Shown piece after piece: positions 28,261 through 37,152 of a stretch of DNA of 64,000 nucleotides; the stretch's first letter is position 1; each line of letters begins with the position of its first letter. Both the position numbers and the translations under genes were made by a program. The notes beneath the pieces were generated by a model. That model worked only from the letters and a program-made list of their open reading frames with translations. It did not search any database and was not told the origin of the DNA. Source of the stretch: Chloroflexota bacterium (lineage in GTDB: Bacteria > Chloroflexota > Anaerolineae > Aggregatilineales > Phototrophicaceae); the NCBI GenBank assembly GCA_028875185.1, contig JAPPFH010000119.1, positions 1-64,000 of the forward strand, written 5' to 3'.

Positions 28261-30075
28261 ATGCTGCGGGAGATGCTGGCGGAACCGCTGATAGCGGAAA
28301 GAACGGGCGAGGATGGGACTGGCGAAGATGCCAGAGCCCTCGCCATTGAGTTGCTGCCGGACGAGGTGATAGGGCGGATCGCCGCGGGCGAGGCGATTGA
28401 GCGCCCAGCCTCGGTCGCCAAGGAATTAATCGAAAATGCTATCGATGCCGGCGCCAGCTCGGTTTATGTTGAGGTGGAGGCGGGCGGGCGGCGCAGGCTG
28501 CGGGTGACTGATAATGGCCTGGGCATTCGCTTTGGCGAGATTGATCTCGCTTTCAAGCGCCACGCCACCAGCAAATTAAGAACAGCCGGCGACTTGCAGG
28601 GCATATCGACTCTGGGCTTTCGCGGTGAAGCGCTGTCCAGCATCGCCGCGGTGAGCCGCGCAACCATTGTCACCCGGCACCGCGATGACGCGATGGGTAT
28701 TTCGCTGACGCTGCGCGGCGGCAAAATCGAACGTCAGCAGCGGGTTGGCGCCCCGGCCGGAACCGCAGTGTCGATATCGAACCTCTTCTTCAACACGCCA
28801 GCGCGCCTGGCTTTCCTCAAAAGCGAGGCGACCGAAAAGCGGCATATTCACTGGGTCGTTCTGCGTTATGCCATGGCTTATCCAGAAGTCGCATTTGCGC
28901 TCAAGCAGGATGGGCGGGAACGCTTTCGTTCGTCCGGCGGCGGCGAGCTCGCTGATGTTGTGGCGAAGGCATTTGGTCTCAAAGCCTTCAAAAGCATGAT
29001 CGCGATTGACGAGACCGACGAGCGCCGCAAGAGCCGAGAACGAATCGATGTCAAGGGATTTACCTCGCTGCCGGAATTGAGCCGCGCCAGCCGCGACCGG
29101 ATCGTGCTTTTCGTCAATGGGCGCGCGGTTCAAGACAGCGCGCTCAGCCACGCGGTGACGCAAGCCTACGATGGCTTGCTGCCGGCGGGCGCTTTTCCCT
29201 TCACCGTATTGCTCATCACCATGCCGCCCGACCAGGTGGATGTGAATGTGCATCCGACGAAAGCCGAGGTTCGCTTTCGCGATTCACAGCGAGTCTTCGT
29301 GATGGCGCAGCGCGCGCTGCGGGAAGCGCTGCTGCGCTCGGTCGATACGACGCCGGCGGCTGAGATTTGGTCGGCGGCTGCATTCAGCGAGGACACTATC
29401 GCGTACCGAAATCCGCGGGCGCCGTGGTGGCGGGAAACCGGCGACGAGCTTTTTGACGATGCCGGGCTGGCGACCATACCTTGGACGGCCGACGCGCCGG
29501 CGAGACCGCGAACGCTGCCGCCCCTGCGCGTTGTCGGGCAAGTCGGCGCGGAATATATCATCGCGGAGGGGCCGGCTGGTTTGTATTTGATCGATCAGAA
29601 CGCGGCGCATGAACGGGTGCTCTATCAGGAGATCGTTGATCAATCGGCTGATGGCGGCCTTCAGAGCGCGGCGCTGACGGAGAGCCAAAATGTGCTGCTA
29701 TCGCCGGACGATGCGGCGCTCTTAGGCGAGGTTAGCGACTTGTTTGCGCAGTTGAGTTTTGAAATTGAGGTCTTCGGTCCCCACAGCTTTCTCATTCGAC
29801 GGGCGCCGCGGCTCTTGTCCAGCTCGCCAGCCTCGGATTATCTGCCGCGCATGCTGGAACGTTTGCGGCATTCAGCGAAAACGAGCGATTGCGCCAGGCA
29901 GGCCTTGGCGCTGGTGGCGGCGACCCGCCGGGGTCAGATCATGCAGCCGGAAGAAATGCAGGCGCTGATCGCGCAGTTGGAACGCTGCCCAGCGCCCTTC
30001 GCCTCGCCGAGCGGCGGCAAGACGCTGGTTCATCTCAGCCGCGAGGATCTGGCTTACGAGTTTCGGCGGCGCTGA
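28261..30075 (+). CDS. mutL: DNA mismatch repair protein MutL
   Basis: MutL couples mismatch recognition by MutS to strand removal. The GHKL ATPase domain is intact: ELIENAIDAGA (metal-binding Asn), the DNGLGI box, RHATSKL, TLGFRGEAL and the GTAVSISNLFFNTPAR motif. The dimerisation domain ends the chain. The endonuclease motif found in many bacterial MutL proteins, DQHA(X)2E(X)4E, reads DQNAAHERVLYQ at residues 445-456, so the His is Asn and the final Glu is Gln. The usual CPHGRP motif is replaced by CPAPFASPSGGKT. Nuclease activity is therefore doubtful. The N-terminus carries about 28 residues before the normal start of the family, and the true start codon is uncertain. Confidence 0.93.
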   Translation: MLREMLAEPLIAERTGEDGTGEDARALAIELLPDEVIGRIAAGEAIERPASVAKELIENAIDAGASSVYVEVEAGGRRRLRVTDNGLGIRFGEIDLAFKRHATSKLRTAGDLQGISTLGFRGEALSSIAAVSRATIVTRHRDDAMGISLTLRGGKIERQQRVGAPAGTAVSISNLFFNTPARLAFLKSEATEKRHIHWVVLRYAMAYPEVAFALKQDGRERFRSSGGGELADVVAKAFGLKAFKSMIAIDETDERRKSRERIDVKGFTSLPELSRASRDRIVLFVNGRAVQDSALSHAVTQAYDGLLPAGAFPFTVLLITMPPDQVDVNVHPTKAEVRFRDSQRVFVMAQRALREALLRSVDTTPAAEIWSAAAFSEDTIAYRNPRAPWWRETGDELFDDAGLATIPWTADAPARPRTLPPLRVVGQVGAEYIIAEGPAGLYLIDQNAAHERVLYQEIVDQSADGGLQSAALTESQNVLLSPDDAALLGEVSDLFAQLSFEIEVFGPHSFLIRRAPRLLSSSPASDYLPRMLERLRHSAKTSDCARQALALVAATRRGQIMQPEEMQALIAQLERCPAPFASPSGGKTLVHLSREDLAYEFRRR

Positions 30076-30078
30076 AAT

Positions 30079-31314
30079 TTATAGCAGCGGGAAGACCCCC
30101 AACAGGTAAAGCGGCACGAGGCCAGCCACCGCCAGGAAAGCCAGAATCACTAAGATTATCGTTACGATATCGGCGCCTTGCCCCTTGGCTTGCCGCCTGG
30201 GGAGGAAGGGGCCGGTATAGCCGCCGCTGGCTTCCGGGTTGATCGTGCCGTCCGGATTGAGCAGCGGATTCGTTTGGGCGGGAATCGTCCGCGGATTCGC
30301 TGGCGTCGCCCGCGCGGGGGCCGCAGCCCCTTGTCCGCTGGCGACCGGAAGCGGCGGGCGCGGGGCGGGCGCGGCATAAGCGGGGGCTTGCGGCTGGGGG
30401 CGCGCTGAGGCGGGCGCTCTGGCGGGCCGCCCGCCGACGACCGTTGGCGGCACCATGCGCCCAGAAGCGGTTTGCAGGGTGGCATGGCGGCTTCGATCAC
30501 GCACTTGCTGCAGAATGTGGCCAAGCTGGTCGGCGTGCTTATAGCGGTCATTGGGCCGTTTGCTCATGACTTTGGCGATGACATTGCTGAGATCGTCTGG
30601 CAGGTCGTCCTTGAAATCTTTGATCCTGGGGATATCGCCCTGGATATGCGCCAGCGCCAGTTCGCGCTGTGAACTGCCGACATAGGGCAGGCGACCGGTG
30701 AACATTTCAAATAGGACGATGCCGATGGAATACACATCGGCGGCCGGCGTAGGCCTTTCGCCGCGGGCTTGCTCGGGCGCGAAATAATGCGGGCTGCCCC
30801 AGACCACATCGCTGCGCGTCTGCGTCATTGTATCGGTAAAGGCTTGGGCGATGCCGAAGTCGGTAACTTTGAGCACGCCGTCTCGGTTGATGAGGATGTT
30901 CTGCGGCTTGACATCGGCGTGCACGAGCTGGGACCGGTGCGCGAAGCCAAGCCCGGCGCAGATCTGAATGCCGAATTCCAGCGCCTTGTCGAAAGGCAAA
31001 CCGCCACGCGCCTTGATCAGCTTCTTTAGATCGTCCCCCTCGATCATTTCCATAACGATATAGTGGGTGGCGCCATCGCTGCCCACATCGTGTACGGTGA
31101 CGATATTGGGGTGCGACATCATGGCGACGCTGCGCGCTTCCTGCTGAAATTTATCCAGGAAAGCCGGGTCTTTTGTCAGATTGGGACGCAAAATCTTGAC
31201 GGCGACCATGCGGCCCAGCATACGATCGAGGGCTTTGTAAATAACGGACATGCCGCCGGAGCCTTGCTGGGCAACGAGTTCATAGCGCTGGTTTAGGAGC
31301 GTTTCACTGGGCAT
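30079..31314 (-). CDS. Membrane-anchored serine/threonine protein kinase
   Basis: This is a Hanks-type (PknB-like) kinase of 411 residues. Kinase landmarks are the Gly loop GSGGMSVIY, Lys40 in VAVK, the catalytic loop VHADVKPQN (HAD at 132-134 where most kinases have HRD), DFG at 152-154, and APEQ. The Arg-to-Ala change makes it a non-RD kinase, which is usually not activation-loop dependent. A Pro/Ala-rich linker leads to a C-terminal transmembrane helix (IVTIILVILAFLAVAGLVPL), with only a few residues outside and no PASTA repeats. It lies 13 bases from the dGTPase gene upstream, so the two are likely co-transcribed. Substrates are unknown. Confidence 0.92.
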   Translation of the reverse strand: MPSETLLNQRYELVAQQGSGGMSVIYKALDRMLGRMVAVKILRPNLTKDPAFLDKFQQEARSVAMMSHPNIVTVHDVGSDGATHYIVMEMIEGDDLKKLIKARGGLPFDKALEFGIQICAGLGFAHRSQLVHADVKPQNILINRDGVLKVTDFGIAQAFTDTMTQTRSDVVWGSPHYFAPEQARGERPTPAADVYSIGIVLFEMFTGRLPYVGSSQRELALAHIQGDIPRIKDFKDDLPDDLSNVIAKVMSKRPNDRYKHADQLGHILQQVRDRSRHATLQTASGRMVPPTVVGGRPARAPASARPQPQAPAYAAPAPRPPLPVASGQGAAAPARATPANPRTIPAQTNPLLNPDGTINPEASGGYTGPFLPRRQAKGQGADIVTIILVILAFLAVAGLVPLYLLGVFPLL

Positions 31315-31327
31315 GAGGCGACCTCGC

Positions 31328-32479
31328 TCAGGGTCTGGAAACGGGATCGAATAATTGCCGGAATTCGCGCAAGGCGCTGCGGTCGGTCAGGCTGGCGATA
31401 TAATCCGCGACCACCCGGCGCTTGGGTTCAGAATCCAGCTTGGCGCGATAACTATCTGGCAGTTGGCGCGGCTCGCCGATGTAACTATCGAAGAGCGCCT
31501 GAATGATGTGTTCGGCGCGCGTCTGCATACGCACAATTCTAAAATGGCGATACATATTGTGAAAGAGAAAGTCCTTGAGCGCCGCGTTTAGCGCCTGCTG
31601 CTCGTCGCTATGGCTGACGACTGGTTGGGGATGGTCTTGGATATCTTGCGAGTCCCTTGGCGCCAAGTCTTCAATCCGGCGCTCGCTTTCGAATAAGACA
31701 TCGTCGACCAATTGCCCGACCAGCTCGCGGATTATGTTATGGCGGGAGACATCGTCCAGATCGCCCTGATCCCATTTGACGCGCTCCACAACGCGCCGCC
31801 AGATATCTAGCACTTGCAGTTGCGACAGGTGAATCAAACCGGATTGCAAGCCGTCGTCCAAGTCGTGCGCGTTGTAGGCGAGTTCATCGGCGACATTGGC
31901 GATCTGCGCTTCCAAGCCCGGACCCGATTCCTCGGATATCGCGCGAAAGGCGCTGCGGTCGTAGGCGGTTTCGTGCTTGGCGATGCCCTCAAGCGTCTCG
32001 AAGGTAAGATTGAGTCCGCTCCACCTGGGATAGCGGCGTTCGAGTTGGGTCACCACGCGATAGCTCTGGTGATTGTGATTGAAGCCGCCGTGATCGCTCA
32101 TCAGCTGGTTGAGCGCGTCTTCGCCCGCGTGCCCAAAAGGCGGATGACCCAAATCATGCGCCAGGCAAATCGCCTCGACCAGGTCTTCGTTGGCGCCGAG
32201 CGCGCGCGCCAGCGTACGGCCGATCTGCGCCACTTCCAGTGTGTGGGTCAAGCGCGTCCGATAATAATCTCCGGCATCATTGACGAAGACTTGGGTTTTG
32301 TATTCGAGAAGCCGAAAAGCGGCCGAATGCACGATGCGATCGCGATCACGCTGAAAGGCGGTGCGGTAGCGCGGCTCGGATTCGTTATGCAAACGGCCGC
32401 GCGATAAACGGCTGAACAAGGCATATGGAGCGAGCGTCGCCAGCTCGTTGTCTTCCAGCTTCAAGCGATGTGAGTGCAT
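31328..32479 (-). CDS. dgt: dGTPase-like HD-domain triphosphohydrolase
   Basis: This HD-superfamily enzyme is predicted to hydrolyse dGTP or other dNTPs to nucleosides and triphosphate, helping control dNTP pools. The 383 residues contain RDRDRIVHSAAFRLLEYKTQV, HTLEVAQIGRTLA, and the HD metal site AHDLGHPPFGHAGE with a later Asp in ANVADELAYNAHDLDDG. The C-terminal region resembles the deoxyguanosinetriphosphate triphosphohydrolase-like group. The ATG at 32479 follows GAGGGAAACG. It is upstream of the protein kinase gene with a 13-base gap. Confidence 0.9.
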   Translation of the reverse strand: MHSHRLKLEDNELATLAPYALFSRLSRGRLHNESEPRYRTAFQRDRDRIVHSAAFRLLEYKTQVFVNDAGDYYRTRLTHTLEVAQIGRTLARALGANEDLVEAICLAHDLGHPPFGHAGEDALNQLMSDHGGFNHNHQSYRVVTQLERRYPRWSGLNLTFETLEGIAKHETAYDRSAFRAISEESGPGLEAQIANVADELAYNAHDLDDGLQSGLIHLSQLQVLDIWRRVVERVKWDQGDLDDVSRHNIIRELVGQLVDDVLFESERRIEDLAPRDSQDIQDHPQPVVSHSDEQQALNAALKDFLFHNMYRHFRIVRMQTRAEHIIQALFDSYIGEPRQLPDSYRAKLDSEPKRRVVADYIASLTDRSALREFRQLFDPVSRP

Positions 32480-32575
32480 TCGTTTCCCTCAATTCCATTC
32501 TAATAGCGGTTGACGGAAAACGCATTAGATTCGTCGCAATGATTGGGCTTGCAGTATACTTTGCATAGCGCGCGA

Positions 32576-32640
32576 AGCAGATCCCCACCCCTTTCCCATA
32601 AAGAGGGTCGCGTAGACACAGACCACCGGAGGGGGAGCTA
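32576..32640. repeat. Partial dispersed repeat, copy 4, with 19-bp module
   Basis: A fragment related to the MITE-like family, with CCCCACCCCTTTCCC and GGAGGGGGAG segments but no terminal inverted repeats. It includes the 19-bp module GGTCGCGTAGACACAGACC at 32606-32624, which recurs in copies 3 and 5. It lies between the divergent dgt and SAM-hydrolase-family genes. I read it as a degraded or truncated copy. Confidence 0.55.
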
Positions 32641-32741
32641 CGACGCTGTGGGACGCAAGGTATTCTGTGTGAGTCGCTGCGATTCCGCGCATGAGTCAAC
32701 AGTAACGCTCCATTGATCGAAGATTCAGGGTGAGGTGGTAA

Positions 32742-33587
32742 ATGTCGAATGTGATCGCCTTGTTGACTGATTTCGGGCTGGGAGACATATACGTTGGATC
32801 AATGAAGGCGGTGATCGTCAACATCTGCCCGGCTGCGCAGGTTATTGACATCACGCACGCGATTAAGCCGCAGAATGTGCGCGAGGCGGCTTTTGCTTTG
32901 TTGAACAGCTATCATTATTTTCCCGCGGGCACGATTTTCTGCGTCGTGGTTGATCCGGGCGTGGGCAGCGATCGCTTGGCGATTGCGGTCAAGAGCGAGC
33001 CGTATTACTTCGTGGGACCGGATAATGGCGTTTTGAGTTATGCGCTTGCGCATTTGGGCGCGGAATACCAGGCGGTGAAACTGGAGACGCCCGCTTTCCA
33101 GGCGGGCACGATCAGTCAAACCTTTCATGGTCGCGATATTTTTGCGCCGGCTGCCGCCCATCTCTCGCAGCGGCCCGCGGTATTTGCATCCATGGGCGGA
33201 GAATTGGATAAGATTGTCCGCTCGCCCATGCCGGAGCTTCGCTATGCGCGTCAGCGTCTAATTGGCGAGGTGATGCATATCGATCACTTCGGCAATATCA
33301 TCACCAGCATTGGCGCATTCCAATGGATGAGCGAGCGGGAGCTGCAATTGACGGCAGTTTGGAGTCAAGGCATCCCGCCGCTGGAATTCAATGCGAGCGC
33401 CGCTATCATCACCATACACAGCCACAGCGTACACGGCATATCACATGCTTATCACGAAGCAGCGAGGGGCGGGATCATGGCGCAGATTGACAGCAATGGC
33501 TTTCTGGAAATAGGCGCGAACCAAGATGACGCCGCGGGCCGGCTCGATGCGCAATTGGGCGACAAGGTCATGCTGCGTCTGTCATGA
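32742..33587 (+). CDS. SAM hydroxide adenosyltransferase family protein
   Basis: This 281-residue protein matches the DUF62/SAM hydrolase family, whose members cleave S-adenosylmethionine with water to adenosine and methionine (related to fluorinase and chlorinase). Family motifs are LLTDFGLGDIYVGSMKAV at the N-terminus, VVDPGVGSDR, FVGPDNGVL, TFHGRDIFAPAAAHL and HIDHFGNIITSI. The ATG at 32742 follows GAGGTGG. It is transcribed alone. The physiological purpose of this family is not settled. Confidence 0.9.
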   Translation: MSNVIALLTDFGLGDIYVGSMKAVIVNICPAAQVIDITHAIKPQNVREAAFALLNSYHYFPAGTIFCVVVDPGVGSDRLAIAVKSEPYYFVGPDNGVLSYALAHLGAEYQAVKLETPAFQAGTISQTFHGRDIFAPAAAHLSQRPAVFASMGGELDKIVRSPMPELRYARQRLIGEVMHIDHFGNIITSIGAFQWMSERELQLTAVWSQGIPPLEFNASAAIITIHSHSVHGISHAYHEAARGGIMAQIDSNGFLEIGANQDDAAGRLDAQLGDKVMLRLS

Positions 33588-33957
33588 GCCAGCGCGCGTG
33601 CGGATCAAGCAAGAATAATTTGACAATGAGGCGCGTATGTGTTCAAATTTTGGCACATATCGCGCCTATGCGGATTTCTGCTTTTGAGGAGCTTCTTGAA
33701 ATCGGCAGATTTTCTCAGTTTGTATTGTGTTTACGTTTCAGCCAGCCTCGCGAGCGCTTTGGCTGCGCGTGGTTTGAAGCGGCTATGCTTGGCGTAAGCC
33801 GGAAGTATAGCGCCGCAGCGATCCGGCCGATATAGCGAAAGGGAATCTATGTAGATGGACCTGGCACAAAGGGCGAGGCTGACCGAAGACTTGCATTGTC
33901 GCGCGGTCTTGTACTGATGGAATCGTCAACTTTTAGCGACGTAAGGAGAACTTGAAA
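33588..33957. other. Intergenic region upstream of the sugar operon
   Basis: This 370-base gap carries the upstream signals of the sugar-uptake operon. A candidate promoter (TTGACA at 33620-33625, 17-base spacer, TCAAAT at 33643-33648) is overlapped by a long inverted repeat. A short open frame of 83 codons at 33584-33835 has no recognisable features and I do not call it. The ribosome-binding site of the binding-protein gene, AAGGAG, is at 33943-33948. Confidence 0.45.
33629..33667. promoter_or_regulatory. Inverted repeat overlapping a candidate promoter
   Basis: AGGCGCGTATGTG (33629-33641) is mirrored by CACATATCGCGCCT (33654-33667), differing by one inserted base. The arms flank the candidate -10 element (33643-33648). 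It could be an operator for a repressor of the sugar operon. It could equally be a hairpin at the end of the preceding gene, although no U-tract follows. Confidence 0.45.
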
Positions 33958-35199
33958 ATGAAGAAGACTGTCCTAGGCTTGATGGTCGTGCTGGTGCTGC
34001 TGAGCGGCGTCAGCATGGCGCAGGATGTTGTGCTGGAATTCCAGCAGTGGTGGGAGCCGGAATTGCCTGAAGGGTCTTTCCGCGCGATCTTGGACGATTT
34101 TGAAGCAGCCAATCCGGGCATCAGGGTTGAGACCATCAGCGGACCCTACCTGACTACGAAAGACCAGATTATCGCCAGCGCGGCCACGGGCACGATGGCC
34201 GATGTCGTTGGCTTGGATGGCGCCTGGGTTAATGTGCTATGGAAGCAGGGCGCGCTGCATAGTCTGACGCAAGCCATGGCCGACGCCATGTATGACGACA
34301 GCGAATTGGCGGCGCAGATTCAGCTGGCTGGGGAAACATACATGATCCCCATCGCCAACTTCATCTATCCGGTCTTCGTCAATCTCGACATGCTGGGCGC
34401 GGCTGGCATTGATCCGCCGTCGACGCGCGCCGAATTCGCGGCCGCGGCCGAGGCCTTGACCGACCCCGACAACAACGTATACGGCTGGGCGCAGCCGCTT
34501 TCGCTGGAGCAGCCAAACGGCATCCAGAATGACACCATGTCCTGGCTGTGGGCGACGGGCGGCAGCATGCTCGATGATATGGGGCAGCCGAACCTGGTTG
34601 ACAACATGCAGTTGGCGGATACGATGGCTTACATCAAGAGCCTGCATGATGCTGGCGTGGTCGCGCCGGGCGCCTTCGCGATGAAGGAAAATGAGAAGGT
34701 CGAAGAATTCGTGAACGAGCGCGTCGCCATGATCATCAACACGTTGGCGCACTTCACGCTGATCCGCGAGCGCAATCCGGATCTGAACTTTGATATCACG
34801 GCGTTGCCAGCGGCTGAAGGCTACGATGGTCCGCGCGGTTTGCCGTATGCCTCCTGGGGCATTGGCATCAGCGCCCACACCGAGCACAAAGCCGAAGCCT
34901 GGAAGCTGATCGACTACTTGACCAGCGTCGAAGGCAACACGAAGCTGACGTCGATTGCCAATGCCTTCCCGGGCAATGTCAACGCGACGCCGGACTTCAT
35001 CCAGACGGATCAACTCTTTATGACCGCCTTCGAGATCTTCCAGGAAGGTTACCTGGCGAATGAGTTCACCGGGTTGCCGGCGGCGGAAGAGCTGATGCGT
35101 CAATTCGACGAGCCATTCCAGCTTTATCTGGAAGGCGACATGGAGTTGGACGAGTTCCTGGAAATCGCGCAAGAAGAGTGGGAAGACATCTTCGAGTAG
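33958..35199 (+). CDS. Sugar ABC transporter substrate-binding protein
   Basis: This exported family 1 extracellular solute-binding protein delivers a sugar to the permeases encoded just downstream. The 413 residues begin with a signal peptide (MKKTVLGLMVVLVLLSGVSMAQ). The mature start VVLEFQQWWEPE and TGTMADVVGLDGAWV are typical of oligosaccharide-binding proteins, as is the C-terminal AWKLIDYLTSVEGN. The ATG at 33958 follows AAGGAG at 9 bases; an upstream in-frame TTG is less likely. A repeat of about 130 bases separates it from the permeases, which may attenuate downstream expression relative to the binding protein. The sugar is unknown. Confidence 0.92.
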   Translation: MKKTVLGLMVVLVLLSGVSMAQDVVLEFQQWWEPELPEGSFRAILDDFEAANPGIRVETISGPYLTTKDQIIASAATGTMADVVGLDGAWVNVLWKQGALHSLTQAMADAMYDDSELAAQIQLAGETYMIPIANFIYPVFVNLDMLGAAGIDPPSTRAEFAAAAEALTDPDNNVYGWAQPLSLEQPNGIQNDTMSWLWATGGSMLDDMGQPNLVDNMQLADTMAYIKSLHDAGVVAPGAFAMKENEKVEEFVNERVAMIINTLAHFTLIRERNPDLNFDITALPAAEGYDGPRGLPYASWGIGISAHTEHKAEAWKLIDYLTSVEGNTKLTSIANAFPGNVNATPDFIQTDQLFMTAFEIFQEGYLANEFTGLPAAEELMRQFDEPFQLYLEGDMELDEFLEIAQEEWEDIFE

Positions 35200-35201
35200 G
35201 A

Positions 35202-35328
35202 GTTTCCCCCACGCTAAATCCCTCCTCAATTAAAGGGGAGGGATTGCGTCGACTAGTTTCCCCTTCCCTCCCTGTGGGGTCGCATAGACACTGACCTCCG
35301 GGAAGGGGCTGGGGGATGGGGGCAGGCA
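35202..35328. repeat. Partial dispersed repeat, copy 5, inside the sugar operon
   Basis: A fragment of the MITE-like family without its terminal inverted repeats. It contains CCCCCACGCTAAATCCCTCC, then CCCCTTCCCTCCCTGTGGGG, a variant of the 19-bp module (GGTCGCATAGACACTGACC at 35278-35296), and GGGGCTGGGGGATGGGGG. It fills the gap between the binding-protein stop and the first permease start. Its G/C runs can pair, so it may act as an mRNA-stabilising or attenuating hairpin. Confidence 0.65.
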
Positions 35329-35335
35329 GGCGCTC

Positions 35336-36259
35336 ATGTCAAATGGTCAGGTAATTGCTGCCAAAAGCGCTAATATCGGCTGGGAGCAGCGTAAGCGCAA
35401 GTTCTTACCCTACGCTTACCTTTCGCCGACCCTAATTTTGCTGGCGGTTTTGACGGTCGTGCCGATCGTGACGGTATTCCTCTATTCTTTATTTGATAAT
35501 GTCATAGTGAATCCCAACCCACCTGAATTTGTGGGATTGGAGAATTACGAGGAGGTGCTGACGCACCGCAAGTTCCGCGCTGCGGTGAGCAACACATTGT
35601 ACTTTGCGCTTGCCAGTGTCATTGTGCACTTCCTCATTGGCTTGTCGTTCGCCTTGTTGCTGAATTCGAAGCTGCTAGGCGCCAACGTAAAGGCGTTTTT
35701 CCGGGTCATTTACATTCTCCCCTGGGTATTTACAGCCTCGATCATTGCCATTCTTTGGCGTCTATTGATGAATCCACACGGCGTTATCAATTTTGTATTG
35801 CTTGAGATTGGCGCGATACCGGAATTGCTGGAGTGGCTGAGCGACCGGAAACTGGCGATTCACTCGGTGACCTTCATCAATATCTGGTCTGGCTACCCGT
35901 TCTACCTGGTCAGTTTCCTTGCCGGATTACAAGGCATTCCCGATGACCTGTATGAAGCGGGCCGTGTCGATGGCGGCAATGCCTGGCAGCTTTTCTGGCA
36001 CATTACGCTGCCACAGCTTAGACCGATCATCATCAGCCTGGCGCTGCTCGACTTCATCTGGACCATACACCAGTTTACTTTGGTCTGGATGACCACCGGG
36101 GGAGGGCGCAATACCGAGGTCTTGAGCACTTATACCTATAAGGCGGCTTTCAGTTCGTATGAATATTCAGAAGCGTCGGCGACGGCAATGGTGATCTTGG
36201 CAATATGCACTTTAGTAGCGATCTTTTACGTGCGCAGCCAGCGCATGACGGACGAATAA
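35336..36259 (+). CDS. Sugar ABC transporter permease (MalF/UgpA-like)
   Basis: The first integral-membrane subunit of the sugar importer has 307 residues and about six helices (the first is LSPTLILLAVLTVVPIVTVFLYS). The EAA loop that docks the ATPase is LYEAGRVDGGNAWQLFWHITLPQLRP. The start ATG follows AGGCAGG. It is followed by the second permease after one base. No ATPase gene is present in the operon, so a shared MsmK/UgpC-type ATPase from elsewhere is probably used. Confidence 0.93.
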   Translation: MSNGQVIAAKSANIGWEQRKRKFLPYAYLSPTLILLAVLTVVPIVTVFLYSLFDNVIVNPNPPEFVGLENYEEVLTHRKFRAAVSNTLYFALASVIVHFLIGLSFALLLNSKLLGANVKAFFRVIYILPWVFTASIIAILWRLLMNPHGVINFVLLEIGAIPELLEWLSDRKLAIHSVTFINIWSGYPFYLVSFLAGLQGIPDDLYEAGRVDGGNAWQLFWHITLPQLRPIIISLALLDFIWTIHQFTLVWMTTGGGRNTEVLSTYTYKAAFSSYEYSEASATAMVILAICTLVAIFYVRSQRMTDE

Positions 36260-36260
36260 A

Positions 36261-37103
36261 ATGATTGGAAGCCGCAGGCAAATTCTTGTCCGGAAGATTT
36301 TAGTCTGGATCGCGCTGATCCTCGGCGCGTGCTTTGCTGGTTTGCCGGTGCTTTGGATGGTGTCTTCGTCTTTCAAATCCAACCTGGAAATCTTCGCGTA
36401 TCCGCCTGCCTTGATCGATGAGTCGTTTTCCTTTCAGGCATATGAGGCGGTGTTGAGTGATCCGGGGCAGTTACGCTTCTTTTTCAACAGTTACCTCGTC
36501 GCGATTCTTGTGACGATATGCACCGTCGTCACCAGCATCCTGGCGGGCTACAGCTTAAGCCGCTACGATTTTCCATTCAAGAAAGTCCTGAGTCTGATCA
36601 TCATCGGCGTGCAATCGGTGCCGCCGATCACGCTGATGATTCCTTATTTCGGTCTGATCGTATGGCTGGGGATTTACAACTCTTATGCGGCGCTGGTGCT
36701 GACTTATATGGTATTCACATTATCATACGCCATCATCATGATGACTGGTTATTTCAATACCTTGCCGCGCGACCTGGACGAGGCGGTCATGATTGACGGC
36801 GGCGGCAGCTTTGTGACGCTGTGGCGGATTCTGGTGCCAATCTCATTGCCCGGTATTGTGGCGGTGGGCGTTTATACCTTTATGCTGGCTTGGAACGAAT
36901 TCCTCTTCGCGCTCACTTTGACGCGGACGAATGATATGCGCACGGTGCCGATAGGCATTCACCTGCTCATGGGCCAGCATTCTTTTGAATGGAACCAGAT
37001 GCTGGCGCTGAGCGTGCTGGGCTCGCTGCCGGTTTTGATACTCTTCCTCTTGTTCCAGCGCTATTTCATCGCCGGTATGTCCGCAGGGTCGGTTAAAGGG
37101 TAA
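36261..37103 (+). CDS. Sugar ABC transporter permease (MalG/UgpE-like)
   Basis: The second membrane subunit has 280 residues and six predicted helices. The family EAA loop reads LDEAVMIDGGGSFVTLWRIL with LPGIVAVGVYTFMLAWNEF after it, as in MalG-type permeases. It starts one base after the stop of the first permease, so translation is coupled. It is followed after about 50 bases by the class II aldolase gene, linking uptake to catabolism. Confidence 0.93.
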   Translation: MIGSRRQILVRKILVWIALILGACFAGLPVLWMVSSSFKSNLEIFAYPPALIDESFSFQAYEAVLSDPGQLRFFFNSYLVAILVTICTVVTSILAGYSLSRYDFPFKKVLSLIIIGVQSVPPITLMIPYFGLIVWLGIYNSYAALVLTYMVFTLSYAIIMMTGYFNTLPRDLDEAVMIDGGGSFVTLWRILVPISLPGIVAVGVYTFMLAWNEFLFALTLTRTNDMRTVPIGIHLLMGQHSFEWNQMLALSVLGSLPVLILFLLFQRYFIAGMSAGSVKG

Positions 37104-37152
37104 ACTAGGCGCCGCGAGACCTGTCCGATCACCACGAGATGAAGATGCCATT

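Noticed and set aside
33584..33835. 83-codon frame after the SAM-hydrolase-family gene
   Set aside because: No ribosome site, no recognisable features, and it runs over the inverted repeat in the sugar operon upstream region.
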